From contig NZ_CAJTMT010000003.1 in the NCBI RefSeq assembly GCF_910577345.1, forward strand, positions 161,572 through 225,571: DNA of 64,000 nt. Reading direction: 5' to 3'. The DNA comes from an uncultured Duncaniella sp. (GTDB lineage: Bacteria; Bacteroidota; Bacteroidia; Bacteroidales; Muribaculaceae). The translations under genes and the position numbers were made by a program. This document shows positions 17,349 to 26,338 of this stretch, piece by piece. The notes under the pieces are model-generated. The model saw only the letters and a list, made by a program, of their open reading frames with translations, did not search any database and was not told the DNA's origin. How positions within the stretch are numbered: the stretch's first letter is position 1; every line of letters starts with the position of its first letter.

Positions 17349-17403
17349 CAAACGAAGAGGTCTAAGATTCTGAGAATCTTAGACCTCTTCGTTTGTTGTC
17401 TTA
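17341..17403 (+). repeat. Perfect 30-bp hairpin fused to the tRNA-Gln 3' end
   Basis: Arms 17341-17370 and 17374-17403 are perfectly complementary with a 3-nt loop (TGA). The first 8 nt of the left arm are the tRNA acceptor 3' strand plus discriminator, so the last 8 nt of the right arm (TTGTCTTA) duplicate 17277-17284. It may terminate the tRNA transcript, although no T-run follows. Confidence 0.85.
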
Positions 17404-17432
17404 CAAGTGGTCACCCATACACCAAACTCGAA

Positions 17433-17464
17433 TTTGGGCATCTCATATTTTTTGCGTAACTTTA
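17433..17464 (+). promoter_or_regulatory. Probable promoter of the GH13 gene
   Basis: TTTG at 17433-17436, 20-bp spacer, TAACTTTA (one mismatch to TAnnTTTG) at 17457-17464. Leader about 120 nt. Confidence 0.5.
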
Positions 17465-17589
17465 CAAATGAGAAACCGCAGGGTGACTGCATCAAATTTC
17501 GCATATCCATGCTGCGGAGAGATTTGTCATACACGTATTTTATTTATTTTTTTCACCTTTCCATTCTTTTCAATCCAATCTTATCAACG

Positions 17590-19038
17590 ATGAAATTCAA
17601 AATGATATTTTTCAGCCTGCTCGCATGGCTTCCGGGCTTCATCTGTGGCGCACGGGCGCAGAAGCCGGTGGAGGACCCACGCGAGCTCGTTATCTATCAG
17701 GTCATGGTGGCCTCTTTTCAGCATTCGCCCGACGGCGCTCCCGGCTACAAGGCTATGTGGGGACCTGACGATGCGATGAAAAACGGCAACCTGCGCGGAA
17801 TCATCAACTCTCTCGACCACATCAAAAGCCTCGGAGCCAACGCTCTGTGGATGACTCCCATCTTCGACAGTTCGACGGCTGAAGGTGGCGAGAAGCTTCA
17901 GGCCACAGGATATTTCACCAACGATTATTTCAAGATAGACCCGCATTTCGGCACCGAGGCCGACCTCCGCGAACTCGTCGACAAGGCCCATCAGCGTGGA
18001 ATCCATGTCATCCTCGACGGTGTCTTCGGTCATCACGGCGGCGTGACAACTCCCTCACCCGGTGGCCACAGAATCCACTCGGAACGCGTGTTCAGCGACC
18101 GTGGGGAACAGGGTGGCACAGGCAACGTGGCCTATCCGCAGTCGCTCGACTATTTCAAGGAACTTGCCACCTATTATATAGAAAACTTCGACATTGACGG
18201 ATGGCGTCTCGACCAGGCATATCAAGCCACACAAGGTGGCCACAATTACTGGACCGAAATCCGCGCTGCCGTCGATTCGGTCTGCGCCGCCCGGAAAGCT
18301 CGTGGTGAACAATGGGGCACCCTCGGCTATATGGTCGGTGAGGACTGGGGCACGGCCGACGTCATCAACAAGGGTGTCTACAAGGACGGCGGTCTCGTCA
18401 GCGCCTTTGACTTCGATGGCAAGGAGCTCATCAGCGGCCCCATGCAGGAAATTGGTTCTGAGGGACTTGAAAACGGATGGAATGACGTAATCACCGTCCT
18501 CTCTCCCCCGACATCCCGCGGTTATCTCAACGATTCCGTGCAGCCGAATCTCTTCCTCTCAAACCACGATGGCTACCGTCTGGCCGACCATTTTGATACG
18601 GCTGACCCACATTTTTATCAGAAACTTATGACCCGCCACGCCATCCTCGCAGCTTATTCCGGTCCTGTCACGCTATATTACGGTGATGAATTTGCCGACC
18701 TCAGCCGCGATTCCAAGGGTGCGCAGAAGGACAATATCGCCCGCACGACAGGCCATCTCTCTCCGCGCAACAAAGAGGAAAAAGCCCTGAGCAAATACAT
18801 TTCCAAGGCAATGAAATTCCGCGCAGAGAATCCTGCGATGTGGCGCGGAAAGGCTCAATTCCACACCCTCTCCCCCACTCCTGACACCAATATACTCGTC
18901 GTCACGAAGACCGACGAGACCACCGGAAACCAAGTGCTTGTCATCTTTAGTGACAATGACTATACCCTCCCCCTCCCTCAGACCGGAACAAGCGTAAAAC
19001 TCAACGCCTGGGTCCCTGAATTCATCAAAATCAAGTGA
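17590..19038 (+). CDS. GH13 alpha-amylase-family enzyme, exported
   Basis: Glycoside hydrolase of the alpha-amylase clan acting on alpha-1,4 (or 1,6) glucans. The start at 17590 (MKFKMIFFSLLAWLPGFICG) gives a 482-residue protein with a signal peptide ending near ARA-Q; the 61 upstream in-frame codons are rejected. The TIM-barrel motifs are all seen: region I-like VILDGVFGHHG, region II DGWRLDQ with nucleophile D208, region III MVGEDWG with acid/base E251, and region IV FLSNHDGYR with D327. A short C-terminal beta domain follows (ILVVTKTDETTGNQVLVIFS). It lacks the neighbours of a starch locus, so it appears to act alone; a periplasmic location is likely. Confidence 0.9.
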   Translation: MKFKMIFFSLLAWLPGFICGARAQKPVEDPRELVIYQVMVASFQHSPDGAPGYKAMWGPDDAMKNGNLRGIINSLDHIKSLGANALWMTPIFDSSTAEGGEKLQATGYFTNDYFKIDPHFGTEADLRELVDKAHQRGIHVILDGVFGHHGGVTTPSPGGHRIHSERVFSDRGEQGGTGNVAYPQSLDYFKELATYYIENFDIDGWRLDQAYQATQGGHNYWTEIRAAVDSVCAARKARGEQWGTLGYMVGEDWGTADVINKGVYKDGGLVSAFDFDGKELISGPMQEIGSEGLENGWNDVITVLSPPTSRGYLNDSVQPNLFLSNHDGYRLADHFDTADPHFYQKLMTRHAILAAYSGPVTLYYGDEFADLSRDSKGAQKDNIARTTGHLSPRNKEEKALSKYISKAMKFRAENPAMWRGKAQFHTLSPTPDTNILVVTKTDETTGNQVLVIFSDNDYTLPLPQTGTSVKLNAWVPEFIKIK

Positions 19039-19101
19039 CCTTCCGGTTTCATAGATTAAAATCCCACCATACGCAACTACCGTGCAGAATGGCGATTAGC
19101 T

Positions 19102-19146
19102 AATGGATGGTGTTTACATTGCAAGCCAATGTAAACGCCATCCATT
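19102..19146 (+). terminator. Hairpin after the GH13 gene
   Basis: AATGGATGGtGTTTACATTG (19102-19121) pairs with CAATGTAAACgCCATCCATT (19127-19146), 20 bp with one mismatch. No T-run follows. Confidence 0.55.
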
Positions 19147-19248
19147 CCGCATGGCAACCGGCAAGCTGCGAAGTCCAAATGATGATTCCATCACCAGCTT
19201 AAATGAAAATAACAAACGGGTAGTTATATAGCAGCAGCGGTGCACTGG

Positions 19249-19626
19249 TAGCCCCGCATCGAGCGGTAGCGCAATGAAGCCCGCAGGGCGAAATTGCGCA
19301 CCGCGAAGGTGTGGGGGGGTAAAGGTTAATTTCCAACAATGGGCATCGAAGATGTCCGATAATAGCATCCCGTTACACCCTAAATCATCATCCATAAAAT
19401 ATACCAATTCCCAACACAACGAAAATTGGTATATTTGGTATTTTCCGCGACCCAGCTACGTCAATAATAATTTGAATTTCACAAAAATACAATACATCCG
19501 GCGGCGGGTTATTATCGGACATCTTCGATGCCCGCTCTGGGACGACCGACAATCTACCCACACACCTTCGCGGTGACGCAATTTCGCCCTTCGGGCTTCA
19601 TTGCATCGCCGCTCGATGCGGGGCTA
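19249..19626. repeat. 378-bp composite inverted repeat (MITE-like)
   Basis: Outer arms 19249-19313 and 19561-19626 match with few differences; inner arms 19341-19364 and 19510-19533 (GGGCATCGAAGATGTCCGAT plus 4 nt) match perfectly. The intervening arm segments have diverged. Each outer arm carries its own small hairpins (GCAAT..GCCC..GGGC..ATTGC and CACC..GGTG). The 145-bp centre is AT-rich with no ORF. No other feature is seen in 19147-19911 except a solitary TAACTTTG at 19777-19784. Confidence 0.75.
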
Positions 19627-19911
19627 TGACCGCAACGCTGCTCCGCAGCTTACTGTCCGCCATCCGGTATGATATAATAACCGCTTGGTCAATTTCAGAC
19701 TTTGTGGCGGGTCGATATTGAAGAGAATTTTTCCTCGCTTTTTGCATTATCGCACCTTTTTGGAGATTTGAGCTTGTAACTTTGCATCAGAAACTTCACC
19801 ATTCCCCCTATCACGCATCCCTCAAAAACCGAATCTCTAACCTCCAACTCCCTCCTCAGACCATGAAACACGCCTATTTCCCGCGCTATTTCCAAGCCTT
19901 AAATCCTGAAA

Positions 19912-20688
19912 TCACCCCTTTCTACGCTCCATTATGCACTCCGAGAGCAGGCGGTAGATTTCCTTCTCACGTCCGTCGAGCAGGGCAAGATGTGCATCCA
20001 CAATTCGGCGGTCGCCACGCGCTGCCGGCCCAGTCTGCGAGGCGCCGGGGGTGTTCACCATCGCCTTGCGCAGAGTCTCTTCGAGCAAAGGACGCAACAC
20101 GTCAAACGGCAGATTGTCCTTTGCAAGAAGCTCTGCGGCCAATGTCCACAAGTAGTTCGTGAAATTGCAGGCAAACACAGCGGCCACATGCATCTTTTTG
20201 CGTGTCTCGCTGTCGGCATGATAGACAGACTTGAACAGCACCGACGCGAAACGCCTTATCTCCTCCTCCACCTGCGGCGAAAAACCTTCGATAAAAAGCG
20301 GAACCTCAGCCACATCCAGCTCAACACCTTTCGAGAATGTCTGCAAAGGATAGAACACTCCATGGCGCTCAGAAGCCCCCGCAAGTGCCTCCATCCCCAC
20401 CGAGCCTGAGGTGTGAAGCACAAGAGCACCGGTCCGTGGCAGTGAGTCAACAACAGCAGTGATGGCATCGTCGGCCACACTGATAAGATAGATGTCGGCA
20501 TCATTCACAATCTCTTCAAGGCTGCCTGCAGCGACCGCCCCGGGAATACGGGAAGCAAGCGCAGAGGCCGACTCAAGGCTACGGCTGCAGACTTGGACTA
20601 TATCTCCGGCACCTGCAAAAAAAAGAGCCGGAGCGATATGTGAGGCCACATTTCCCGCTCCGACAATTACTATCTTCGGTTTTGTCAT
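19912..20688 (-). CDS. Rossmann-like and DUF2520 domain protein
   Basis: A 258-residue predicted NAD(P)-dependent dehydrogenase-like protein. The N-terminus IVIVGAGNVASHIAPAL is a GxGxxA dinucleotide-binding fold; LVLHTSGSVGMEALAG and GVFYPLQTFSKG are hallmarks of the Rossmann-like/DUF2520 family, followed by an all-helical DUF2520 C-terminal domain (VHVAAVFACNFTNYLW-like segment). The family resembles pyrroline-5-carboxylate reductase/prephenate dehydrogenase folds but its reaction is not established. The nitroreductase stop lies 8 bp upstream, so these two are an operon. In many Bacteroidales this gene precedes a HAD phosphatase and maf; these are not next to it here. Confidence 0.85.
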   Translation of the reverse strand: MTKPKIVIVGAGNVASHIAPALFFAGAGDIVQVCSRSLESASALASRIPGAVAAGSLEEIVNDADIYLISVADDAITAVVDSLPRTGALVLHTSGSVGMEALAGASERHGVFYPLQTFSKGVELDVAEVPLFIEGFSPQVEEEIRRFASVLFKSVYHADSETRKKMHVAAVFACNFTNYLWTLAAELLAKDNLPFDVLRPLLEETLRKAMVNTPGASQTGPAARGDRRIVDAHLALLDGREKEIYRLLSECIMERRKG

Positions 20689-20696
20689 AAACTATA

Positions 20697-21221
20697 TCAG
20701 AATTTTCCGATGTGGACATTCTCCCACTTGAGCTTTTCAACATCCTGCGGCTTGCGCTGCTCATCCTTATGGCCGAATGTCAGGATGCAGACCACAGGAC
20801 AGGTCTCCGGAATCCCGAGCGCCTCACGGACATACTCATCGGAAGGTGTGCCATCGGCCGCAAAACGGTCACGGACCTGAATCCAGCATGAACCGAGACC
20901 AAGGGCGGCAGCCTGCAACTGCATGAAAGAAGCTGCGACAGACGCATCCTCAATCCAAGGCTCAGTGGCAGTCGAATCAACGGCAACCACCACAGCAAGC
21001 GGACATTTGGCAATCGGTCCGGCTCCCATGGCCTTACACTGGCTAAGACGCAGAAGCATATCGGCATCCTCGACCACGACAAACTGCCATGCACGCGAAC
21101 TTTTTGATGTCGGAGCAAGGAGACCCGCTTCAAGTATGAGCTTCACATCTTCGGGATCAATCTTGTCGGATGTGTAACGGCGTATGCTGCGGCGATCGAT
21201 AAGGAGCTGATGAAAATCCAT
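20697..21221 (-). CDS. Nitroreductase-family FMN oxidoreductase
   Basis: A 174-residue protein of the short nitroreductase group. It begins MDFHQLLIDRRSIRRYTSDK, with the FMN-phosphate-binding RRSIRRY motif, followed by LLAPTSKSSRAWQFVVVED (FMN/substrate region), ASVAASFMQLQAAALGLGSC (dimer helix) and the C-terminal VCILTFGHKDEQRKPQD with the second FMN-binding segment. Such enzymes reduce quinones, nitro compounds or thiol-linked flavins; the physiological substrate cannot be read. Cotranscribed with the DUF2520 gene. Confidence 0.88.
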   Translation of the reverse strand: MDFHQLLIDRRSIRRYTSDKIDPEDVKLILEAGLLAPTSKSSRAWQFVVVEDADMLLRLSQCKAMGAGPIAKCPLAVVVAVDSTATEPWIEDASVAASFMQLQAAALGLGSCWIQVRDRFAADGTPSDEYVREALGIPETCPVVCILTFGHKDEQRKPQDVEKLKWENVHIGKF

Positions 21222-21285
21222 TGGAGGAACAGGTATTTAAAACAAATGAGAGGTAAAAATAATCTTGAATAAAAATGAGAGACAA

Positions 21286-22239
21286 TCAGCGGCGGCAGAC
21301 CCACACACTCGGATAACGGTCCGAAAGCGAACCGGCAAGCGCACGGGCTTCGTTGATGGTCGATGCTGAGGCGGCATAGATTCTATAGTTGCCTTCCATC
21401 TCGATGATGCGGAGCGAATCGTCGGCCATCTGAGCGATGTGGCGACGAGCTGTCTTTTCATTCGGGAACGATGCGACAACAAGAAGATAGCGTCCGGGCT
21501 CTTCGGCATCAGCGACCATGCTTTCAGCCTCCTGCGGAGCAGCCGTCTCCACCTCTGCCGGTGGCATCGCGATATTGAGCAGAATCTCACGCGAAACGGA
21601 AACGGTCGAATCAATCACACGCTCGATGTGGGTGCTGATACCGGTGTCAAGCGAAGCGAAATTGACGCGCGGACCGTTCACAAGACTTGTGGTCGAGTAA
21701 AGTATTCCCAGACCGACCATGACAGCCACAATGGAAGCCACAATCTTCAACGGGAAGGGAATCACTACCGGCTGACGGTCAGCACGAGCAACCTTCTCCT
21801 CCTCATCATCGTTGAATCCGAGACGATTTATCGCCAGAGGCTGAAGACCATCAAGAGCGCGAAGCGGCAGAGAATCCATTGCAGGCTCGAAGACCGGAAG
21901 ATCCGTATTGCTATCCTGACGGAAAACGCCGAGACGGCCGATATGAACCTCGCCCGACATGCGCATCTGATGCAACAAGGATGCAAGGCCATTGTCAAGG
22001 GCAGAACGCGCGGCCTCGATGCTTATACCCTCACGGCGCGAGATGCTGCCAAGGAGGAGAGCGTCGTTATGGCGTACTTCCGGATTGAAGCCGAGACTGC
22101 GCGACGGCGGGAGGAAAATCCCTGCCGACGCATCATAGCGGGCAGCTTCATGGTTAATCATGAAAGCACCGAAACCGGGCACCACGACACAATCATGGTG
22201 CATCAGAAGATATTCTATATGTTGCGCTATGTCAATCAC
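21286..22239 (-). CDS. HU-CCDC81 and SPOR domain membrane protein
   Basis: A 317-residue Bacteroidota-type envelope/division protein. Residues 1-110 form the bacterial CCDC81-like HU domains (LLMHHDCVVVPGFGAFMINH, then VHIGRLGVF). An acidic linker is followed by one transmembrane helix near 162-186 (PLKIVASIVAVMVGLGILYS). The C-terminal SPOR domain (about 249-317, GRYLLVVASFPNEKTARRHI) binds denuded septal peptidoglycan. The topology is cytoplasmic N-terminus and periplasmic SPOR. From family knowledge such proteins localise to the septum. It may head the operon with the nitroreductase (64-bp gap). Confidence 0.9.
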   Translation of the reverse strand: MIDIAQHIEYLLMHHDCVVVPGFGAFMINHEAARYDASAGIFLPPSRSLGFNPEVRHNDALLLGSISRREGISIEAARSALDNGLASLLHQMRMSGEVHIGRLGVFRQDSNTDLPVFEPAMDSLPLRALDGLQPLAINRLGFNDDEEEKVARADRQPVVIPFPLKIVASIVAVMVGLGILYSTTSLVNGPRVNFASLDTGISTHIERVIDSTVSVSREILLNIAMPPAEVETAAPQEAESMVADAEEPGRYLLVVASFPNEKTARRHIAQMADDSLRIIEMEGNYRIYAASASTINEARALAGSLSDRYPSVWVCRR

Positions 22240-22309
22240 AATGCAAAGTTACTAAACTTCCACCATCCCTGCAAGCCCCCACCCCAAAAATCACCTACCG
22301 AAAAAAGTG

Positions 22310-22390
22310 TGTAGAGTCCAACAGCAAATGCAAAGTTAAGCGATTTTTCTCGATGATTGCTTAACTTTGCATTTGCTGTTGGACTCTACA
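22310..22390. repeat. Perfect 32-bp inverted repeat carrying two outward -7 elements
   Basis: Arms 22310-22341 and 22359-22390 are exactly complementary, with a 17-nt loop. Each arm contains TAACTTTG facing outward: minus strand 22331-22338 (toward the HU/SPOR gene) and plus strand 22362-22369. It can be the terminator of the mannan locus, the promoter of the HU/SPOR gene, or both. Nothing further was recognised in 22391-22577. Confidence 0.75.
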
Positions 22391-22577
22391 ATTCAACGTT
22401 AATCAATAGACCTCCTACTTTTTGCTTATCATCATTTTAATGATTTAAAGAACTTATATGGTTTTTTCGGTTTCTGCTTTTTTCTTTTTACAAAAAAATA
22501 ACTTGCGCACCAAAAAAATTAAGGCCCACAAGTTACAATTCACTATGATTTAGCCACTTACATTTTTAGTATTGTCG

Positions 22578-24041
22578 TCAGAAGATGCTGTTAAGGAGGT
22601 CGATTTTACCCTCATTGACAAGTTTGAGGATTAGCTCTCCGAAAAGAGTGTTTTGCCATGCAAACCAGGGTCGGGTGAAATTGGCGGGGTTATCTTTGTG
22701 GAATGATTCATGCATGAATCCGGTATCGGCATCAGTTTCCATGAGCATTTTCACACATTCTTTTATCTCTCCATCATCGGTAGAGGTGAAAGCTTTCATC
22801 ATTATACTCATGGGCCATATCATATCGTAGCCGATGTGCGGGCCACCTATACCTTCGCCGGCACTTCCTTTGAAGAAATAAGGATTGGCGTCGCTCCACA
22901 CGAAGCGGCGTGTATTCTGATAAACCGGATCATTGACATCCACATCACCGAGATATGGCATGGCAATAAGACTCGGGACATTGGCATCGTCCATCAGCAG
23001 ATGATTACCGAAGCCATCGACCTCAAAAGCATAAATCTCCCCATATTGGGGATGGTTGTAGACGGCATAGGTCCTCAATGCTGTCTCAACCTCATCGGCA
23101 AGCGCATCACACTCAGATGCCAGATCATCCCTACCATTCACTTTCATCAGAATCTTCGCTGATTTGCGCAGACTGGAGACCGCAAAAAAGTTGGATGGTA
23201 TGAGAAACTGAAAAGTCGTCGCATCGTCAGAGGGGCGGAAGGCTGACGCAATGAGACCTACCGGCTTCACGGGGTTACCGAGACCATCGTTGGTCATCGT
23301 GTCGAGCGCACGCTCCGTCACACGCTGAAACTTATAGGCCCCTACCCCGTCCTTGCGCTGCTGCGCGCGGAAAGTCGAAAGGACGTTGGCAATCGCCCGC
23401 AACCATTCATCACCGAATATACTTGCATCTCCGGTTTCAAGCCAATATTGATAGGCCAAGCGAATCGGGTAGCACAGTGAATCAATCTCCCACTTGCGTT
23501 CATGAAGCTCCGGCCTCATGTCTGTCATGTCCGTCATCCAATGGCCGTCAGGGATAGCACCATCGTTGAAGGCATTGGCATACGGATCAATATTGATACA
23601 CTTGAACTGGCGGAGGATAACCCCTGCGAGCATCCGCTGAAGCTCCTTGTCGGATTTGGCAAGCTGAACGTATGGCCACACTTGAGCGCCCGAGTCACGA
23701 AGCCACATGGCATGAATGTCGCCAGTATATACAAATGTATCAGGCTCACCATTCTCTCCGGTCCGATAGTGCACAGTCGTGTCGAGAGTATTCGGAAAGC
23801 AATTTGTGAACATCCACACAAGTTTCGGATTTTTCAGCAGTTTACTGACGCGCTTAATCTCGGCTTCGACAGCCTTCGACTTGAAAAGGCGATCGGGCTC
23901 GGCCGGACGGTTGTCAGTTTTTATAGCATCTGCCGCACAGACATTGCGCGGGAGCGACAGATTTGCGCCTAAGGTGTCAAAAGAGCCGAAAAGGGTGGCG
24001 GACAGAGCCGCCACACCGAAATATTTCAATACTTGATTCAT
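22578..24041 (-). CDS. GH125 exo-alpha-1,6-mannosidase
   Basis: Inverting exo-enzyme that removes alpha-1,6-linked mannose, as in the backbone of yeast mannan or N-glycan cores. The 487-residue protein matches GH125 across its length: MFTNCFPNTLDTTV, YTGDIHAMWLRDSGAQVWPY (the WLRDS active-site block), MTDMRPELHERKWEIDSLCY, GIGGPHIGYDMIWPMSI and GFMHESFHKDNPANFTRPWF. The (alpha/alpha)6 barrel is complete. A signal peptide (KYFGVAALSATLFGSFDTLG) sends it to the periplasm. Its ATG overlaps the GH92 stop by 4 bp, so it is the last gene of the mannan operon. Confidence 0.95.
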   Translation of the reverse strand: MNQVLKYFGVAALSATLFGSFDTLGANLSLPRNVCAADAIKTDNRPAEPDRLFKSKAVEAEIKRVSKLLKNPKLVWMFTNCFPNTLDTTVHYRTGENGEPDTFVYTGDIHAMWLRDSGAQVWPYVQLAKSDKELQRMLAGVILRQFKCINIDPYANAFNDGAIPDGHWMTDMTDMRPELHERKWEIDSLCYPIRLAYQYWLETGDASIFGDEWLRAIANVLSTFRAQQRKDGVGAYKFQRVTERALDTMTNDGLGNPVKPVGLIASAFRPSDDATTFQFLIPSNFFAVSSLRKSAKILMKVNGRDDLASECDALADEVETALRTYAVYNHPQYGEIYAFEVDGFGNHLLMDDANVPSLIAMPYLGDVDVNDPVYQNTRRFVWSDANPYFFKGSAGEGIGGPHIGYDMIWPMSIMMKAFTSTDDGEIKECVKMLMETDADTGFMHESFHKDNPANFTRPWFAWQNTLFGELILKLVNEGKIDLLNSIF

Positions 24042-26338
24042 TTTACTGCCAGTTTCTTTACATCGTTGGAGAATGAATACGGGAATGCCGACGGATGTGT
24101 ACCGCGACCGGTATTGGGTGCCGATGCCATCTTGAAATCTATATCACCACCGGCTGTCAGCTCCTTGTGAGTGAAATAATTACGTTTATGCTTATGTCCA
24201 TTTAGAATCACGTCATCCACATAGCGGTTGATCCGGCTATTGTCAGCCGCCGTAATCTTCACCGTCTTGCCGTTCTCAAGATTAAGAACCATATTTTTGA
24301 AACACGGTGTGCCGATGACATATTCGTCCGTGCCCGGGCAAACCGGATAGAAGCCCATAGCAGAGAAAACATACCAGGCAGAGGTCTGACCGTTGTCCTC
24401 GTCACCGCAATAACCGTCGGGGGTGGCAAAATACATCTTGTCCATGACATCACGCACCCAATACTGCGTCTTCCAAGGCTGTCCGGAGTAATTATAGAGA
24501 TAGAGCATGTGTTGGATCGGCTGATTGCCATGAGCATAATTTCCCATGTTCATTATCTGCATCTCACGGATTTCGTGGATGACACTGCCATAATAGCTCT
24601 CATCAAACACCGGCGGGACATTCATCACAGAGTCAAGCATATTGTTGAACTCATCGCGTCCACCAATAAGATCTATAAGGCCCTGCGGATCATGGAATAC
24701 CGACCACGAGTAGTGCCAGCTATTACCCTCGGTGAAAGCATCGCCCCACTTCAGAGGATTGAACGGAGCCTGAAACGAACCGTCCTCGTTGCGTCCGCGC
24801 ATAAGCTTGTGTTCCGCATCGAAAAGGTTCTTATAGTTCATGGCCCGCTGTGCATATATCTTCAGCTCTTTTTCCGGCTTGTTGAGGGCCTTTCCGAACT
24901 TATATATACACCAGTCATCATAGGCATATTCAAGTGTGCGTGCCGCATTCTCTTTGATTCCGACATTGTAGGGAACATAACCGAGTTTGTTGTAATACTC
25001 ATGTCCGAGACGGCCGGTGGACGGAACACTCGGATGAACTGCATTAGCGCCATGTGTCACAGCCTCCCAAAGCGTCTCGGCGTCATAGCCGCGCAGACCT
25101 TTGAGATAAGCGTCGGCCACAACCGATGCGGAGTTGTTGCCCACCATACAACCTCTGTGACCGGGGCTTGCCCATTCAGGAAGGAAACCGCTTTCCTTGT
25201 AGGCATTCACAAGACCGTCCTGCATCTTGGCATTCATTGAAGGATACATGAGATTGAGGAAAGGGAAAAGACAGCGGAATGTATCCCAGAAACCTGTATC
25301 GGTAAACATATAACCTGCAAGCACCTTGCCATTGTAAGGGCTGTAGTGCACCACGTTGCCCTCAGCATCAATCTCGTAGAAGCTGCGCGGGAAAAGTACC
25401 GAACGGTAAAGGCAGGAATAGAACGTCCGCAGCCTGTCAATGTCGGTATCCTCAACATCAATGCGTCCGAGGACTTCGTTCCATGTCTCACGGGCCTTCC
25501 CTTTCACCGTCTCGAAGTCGTCATTTCCAAGCTCCTTAAGGTTGATCTCCGCCTGCTCGGGGCTGATGAATGAAGAGGCGACACGGGCGTTGACAATCTC
25601 ACCTCTGCGGGTCTTGAAACCGATGATCGCACCTGCATGTGAAGCCTCCGCAGAAACCGATGATGCGTCAATCTTACCGTCAGTCACTGATGCGGTGTAG
25701 GTGAAAGGCTTGTCAAACTCAATCACAAAGTAATTCTTGAAATTCTCAGGGACACCGCCATTGTTTTTGGTAGTGTAGCCAACGATTTTGTTTTCACCGG
25801 AGATTACTGTGACCGACGAGCCATTGTCAAGCGCATCGACAACGACGTATGATCCGTCACACTCCGGAAAAGTGAAGCGGAAGATTGCCGCACGTTCTGT
25901 CGGAGTAATCTCGGTCACAACATCATGCTCCGCGAGATATGCGCGGTAATAGTAAGGCGTGGCAACCTCGGCCTTGTGTGAGAACCAGCTCGCACGCTCA
26001 TCCTCATCAAATACCGGTTTGCCTGTGACGGGCATGATGACGAACTGCGCATAGTCATTAATCCAGGGACTGGGCTGATGCGTCTGTTTGAAACCGCGCA
26101 ACTTGTCGGCATCATAAGTATAGGCCCATCCGTCGCCCATCTTGCCGGTCTGGGGTGTCCAGAAATTCATGCCCCACGGAAGGGCTACAGCCGGATAAGT
26201 GTTACCGGTTGAAAGCGAGTGTTTCGACTGCGACCCGACAAGGGTATTTACATAATCTACAGGCGACTCCACCGCCATTACGTCGGTGACCATACCGGTC
26301 ACCAACGCTATGATTGCAGATGCTATATATCTCTTCAT
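24038..26338 (-). CDS. GH92 alpha-mannosidase
   Basis: Calcium-dependent inverting exo-alpha-mannosidase that removes mannan side chains. The 766 residues start with a signal peptide (RYIASAIIALVTGMVTDVMA). The GH92 landmarks are HQPSPWINDYAQF, VLAGYMFTDTGFWDTFRC, EGNSWHYSWSVFHD (region of the general acid Glu) and GDEDNGQTSAWYVFSAMGFY (the catalytic-base Asp pair). The box usually reading GNEP in alpha-1,2-specific members reads GNQPIQHM here, so linkage preference may differ. It overlaps the upstream GtaA-like gene by 1 bp and the GH125 gene by 4 bp, indicating translational coupling. Confidence 0.95.
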   Translation of the reverse strand: MKRYIASAIIALVTGMVTDVMAVESPVDYVNTLVGSQSKHSLSTGNTYPAVALPWGMNFWTPQTGKMGDGWAYTYDADKLRGFKQTHQPSPWINDYAQFVIMPVTGKPVFDEDERASWFSHKAEVATPYYYRAYLAEHDVVTEITPTERAAIFRFTFPECDGSYVVVDALDNGSSVTVISGENKIVGYTTKNNGGVPENFKNYFVIEFDKPFTYTASVTDGKIDASSVSAEASHAGAIIGFKTRRGEIVNARVASSFISPEQAEINLKELGNDDFETVKGKARETWNEVLGRIDVEDTDIDRLRTFYSCLYRSVLFPRSFYEIDAEGNVVHYSPYNGKVLAGYMFTDTGFWDTFRCLFPFLNLMYPSMNAKMQDGLVNAYKESGFLPEWASPGHRGCMVGNNSASVVADAYLKGLRGYDAETLWEAVTHGANAVHPSVPSTGRLGHEYYNKLGYVPYNVGIKENAARTLEYAYDDWCIYKFGKALNKPEKELKIYAQRAMNYKNLFDAEHKLMRGRNEDGSFQAPFNPLKWGDAFTEGNSWHYSWSVFHDPQGLIDLIGGRDEFNNMLDSVMNVPPVFDESYYGSVIHEIREMQIMNMGNYAHGNQPIQHMLYLYNYSGQPWKTQYWVRDVMDKMYFATPDGYCGDEDNGQTSAWYVFSAMGFYPVCPGTDEYVIGTPCFKNMVLNLENGKTVKITAADNSRINRYVDDVILNGHKHKRNYFTHKELTAGGDIDFKMASAPNTGRGTHPSAFPYSFSNDVKKLAVK

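Noticed and set aside
17278..17403. Integrated element attached at tRNA-Gln
   Set aside because: No integrase and no distant second copy of the tRNA 3' end were noticed; only the local palindrome copies 8 nt.
19782..20162. Plus-strand frame beginning MKHAYFPRYFQAL after a -7-like TAACTTTG
   Set aside because: Most of it runs antisense through the DUF2520 gene and the sequence turns low-complexity and Arg/Ser-rich; no family seen.
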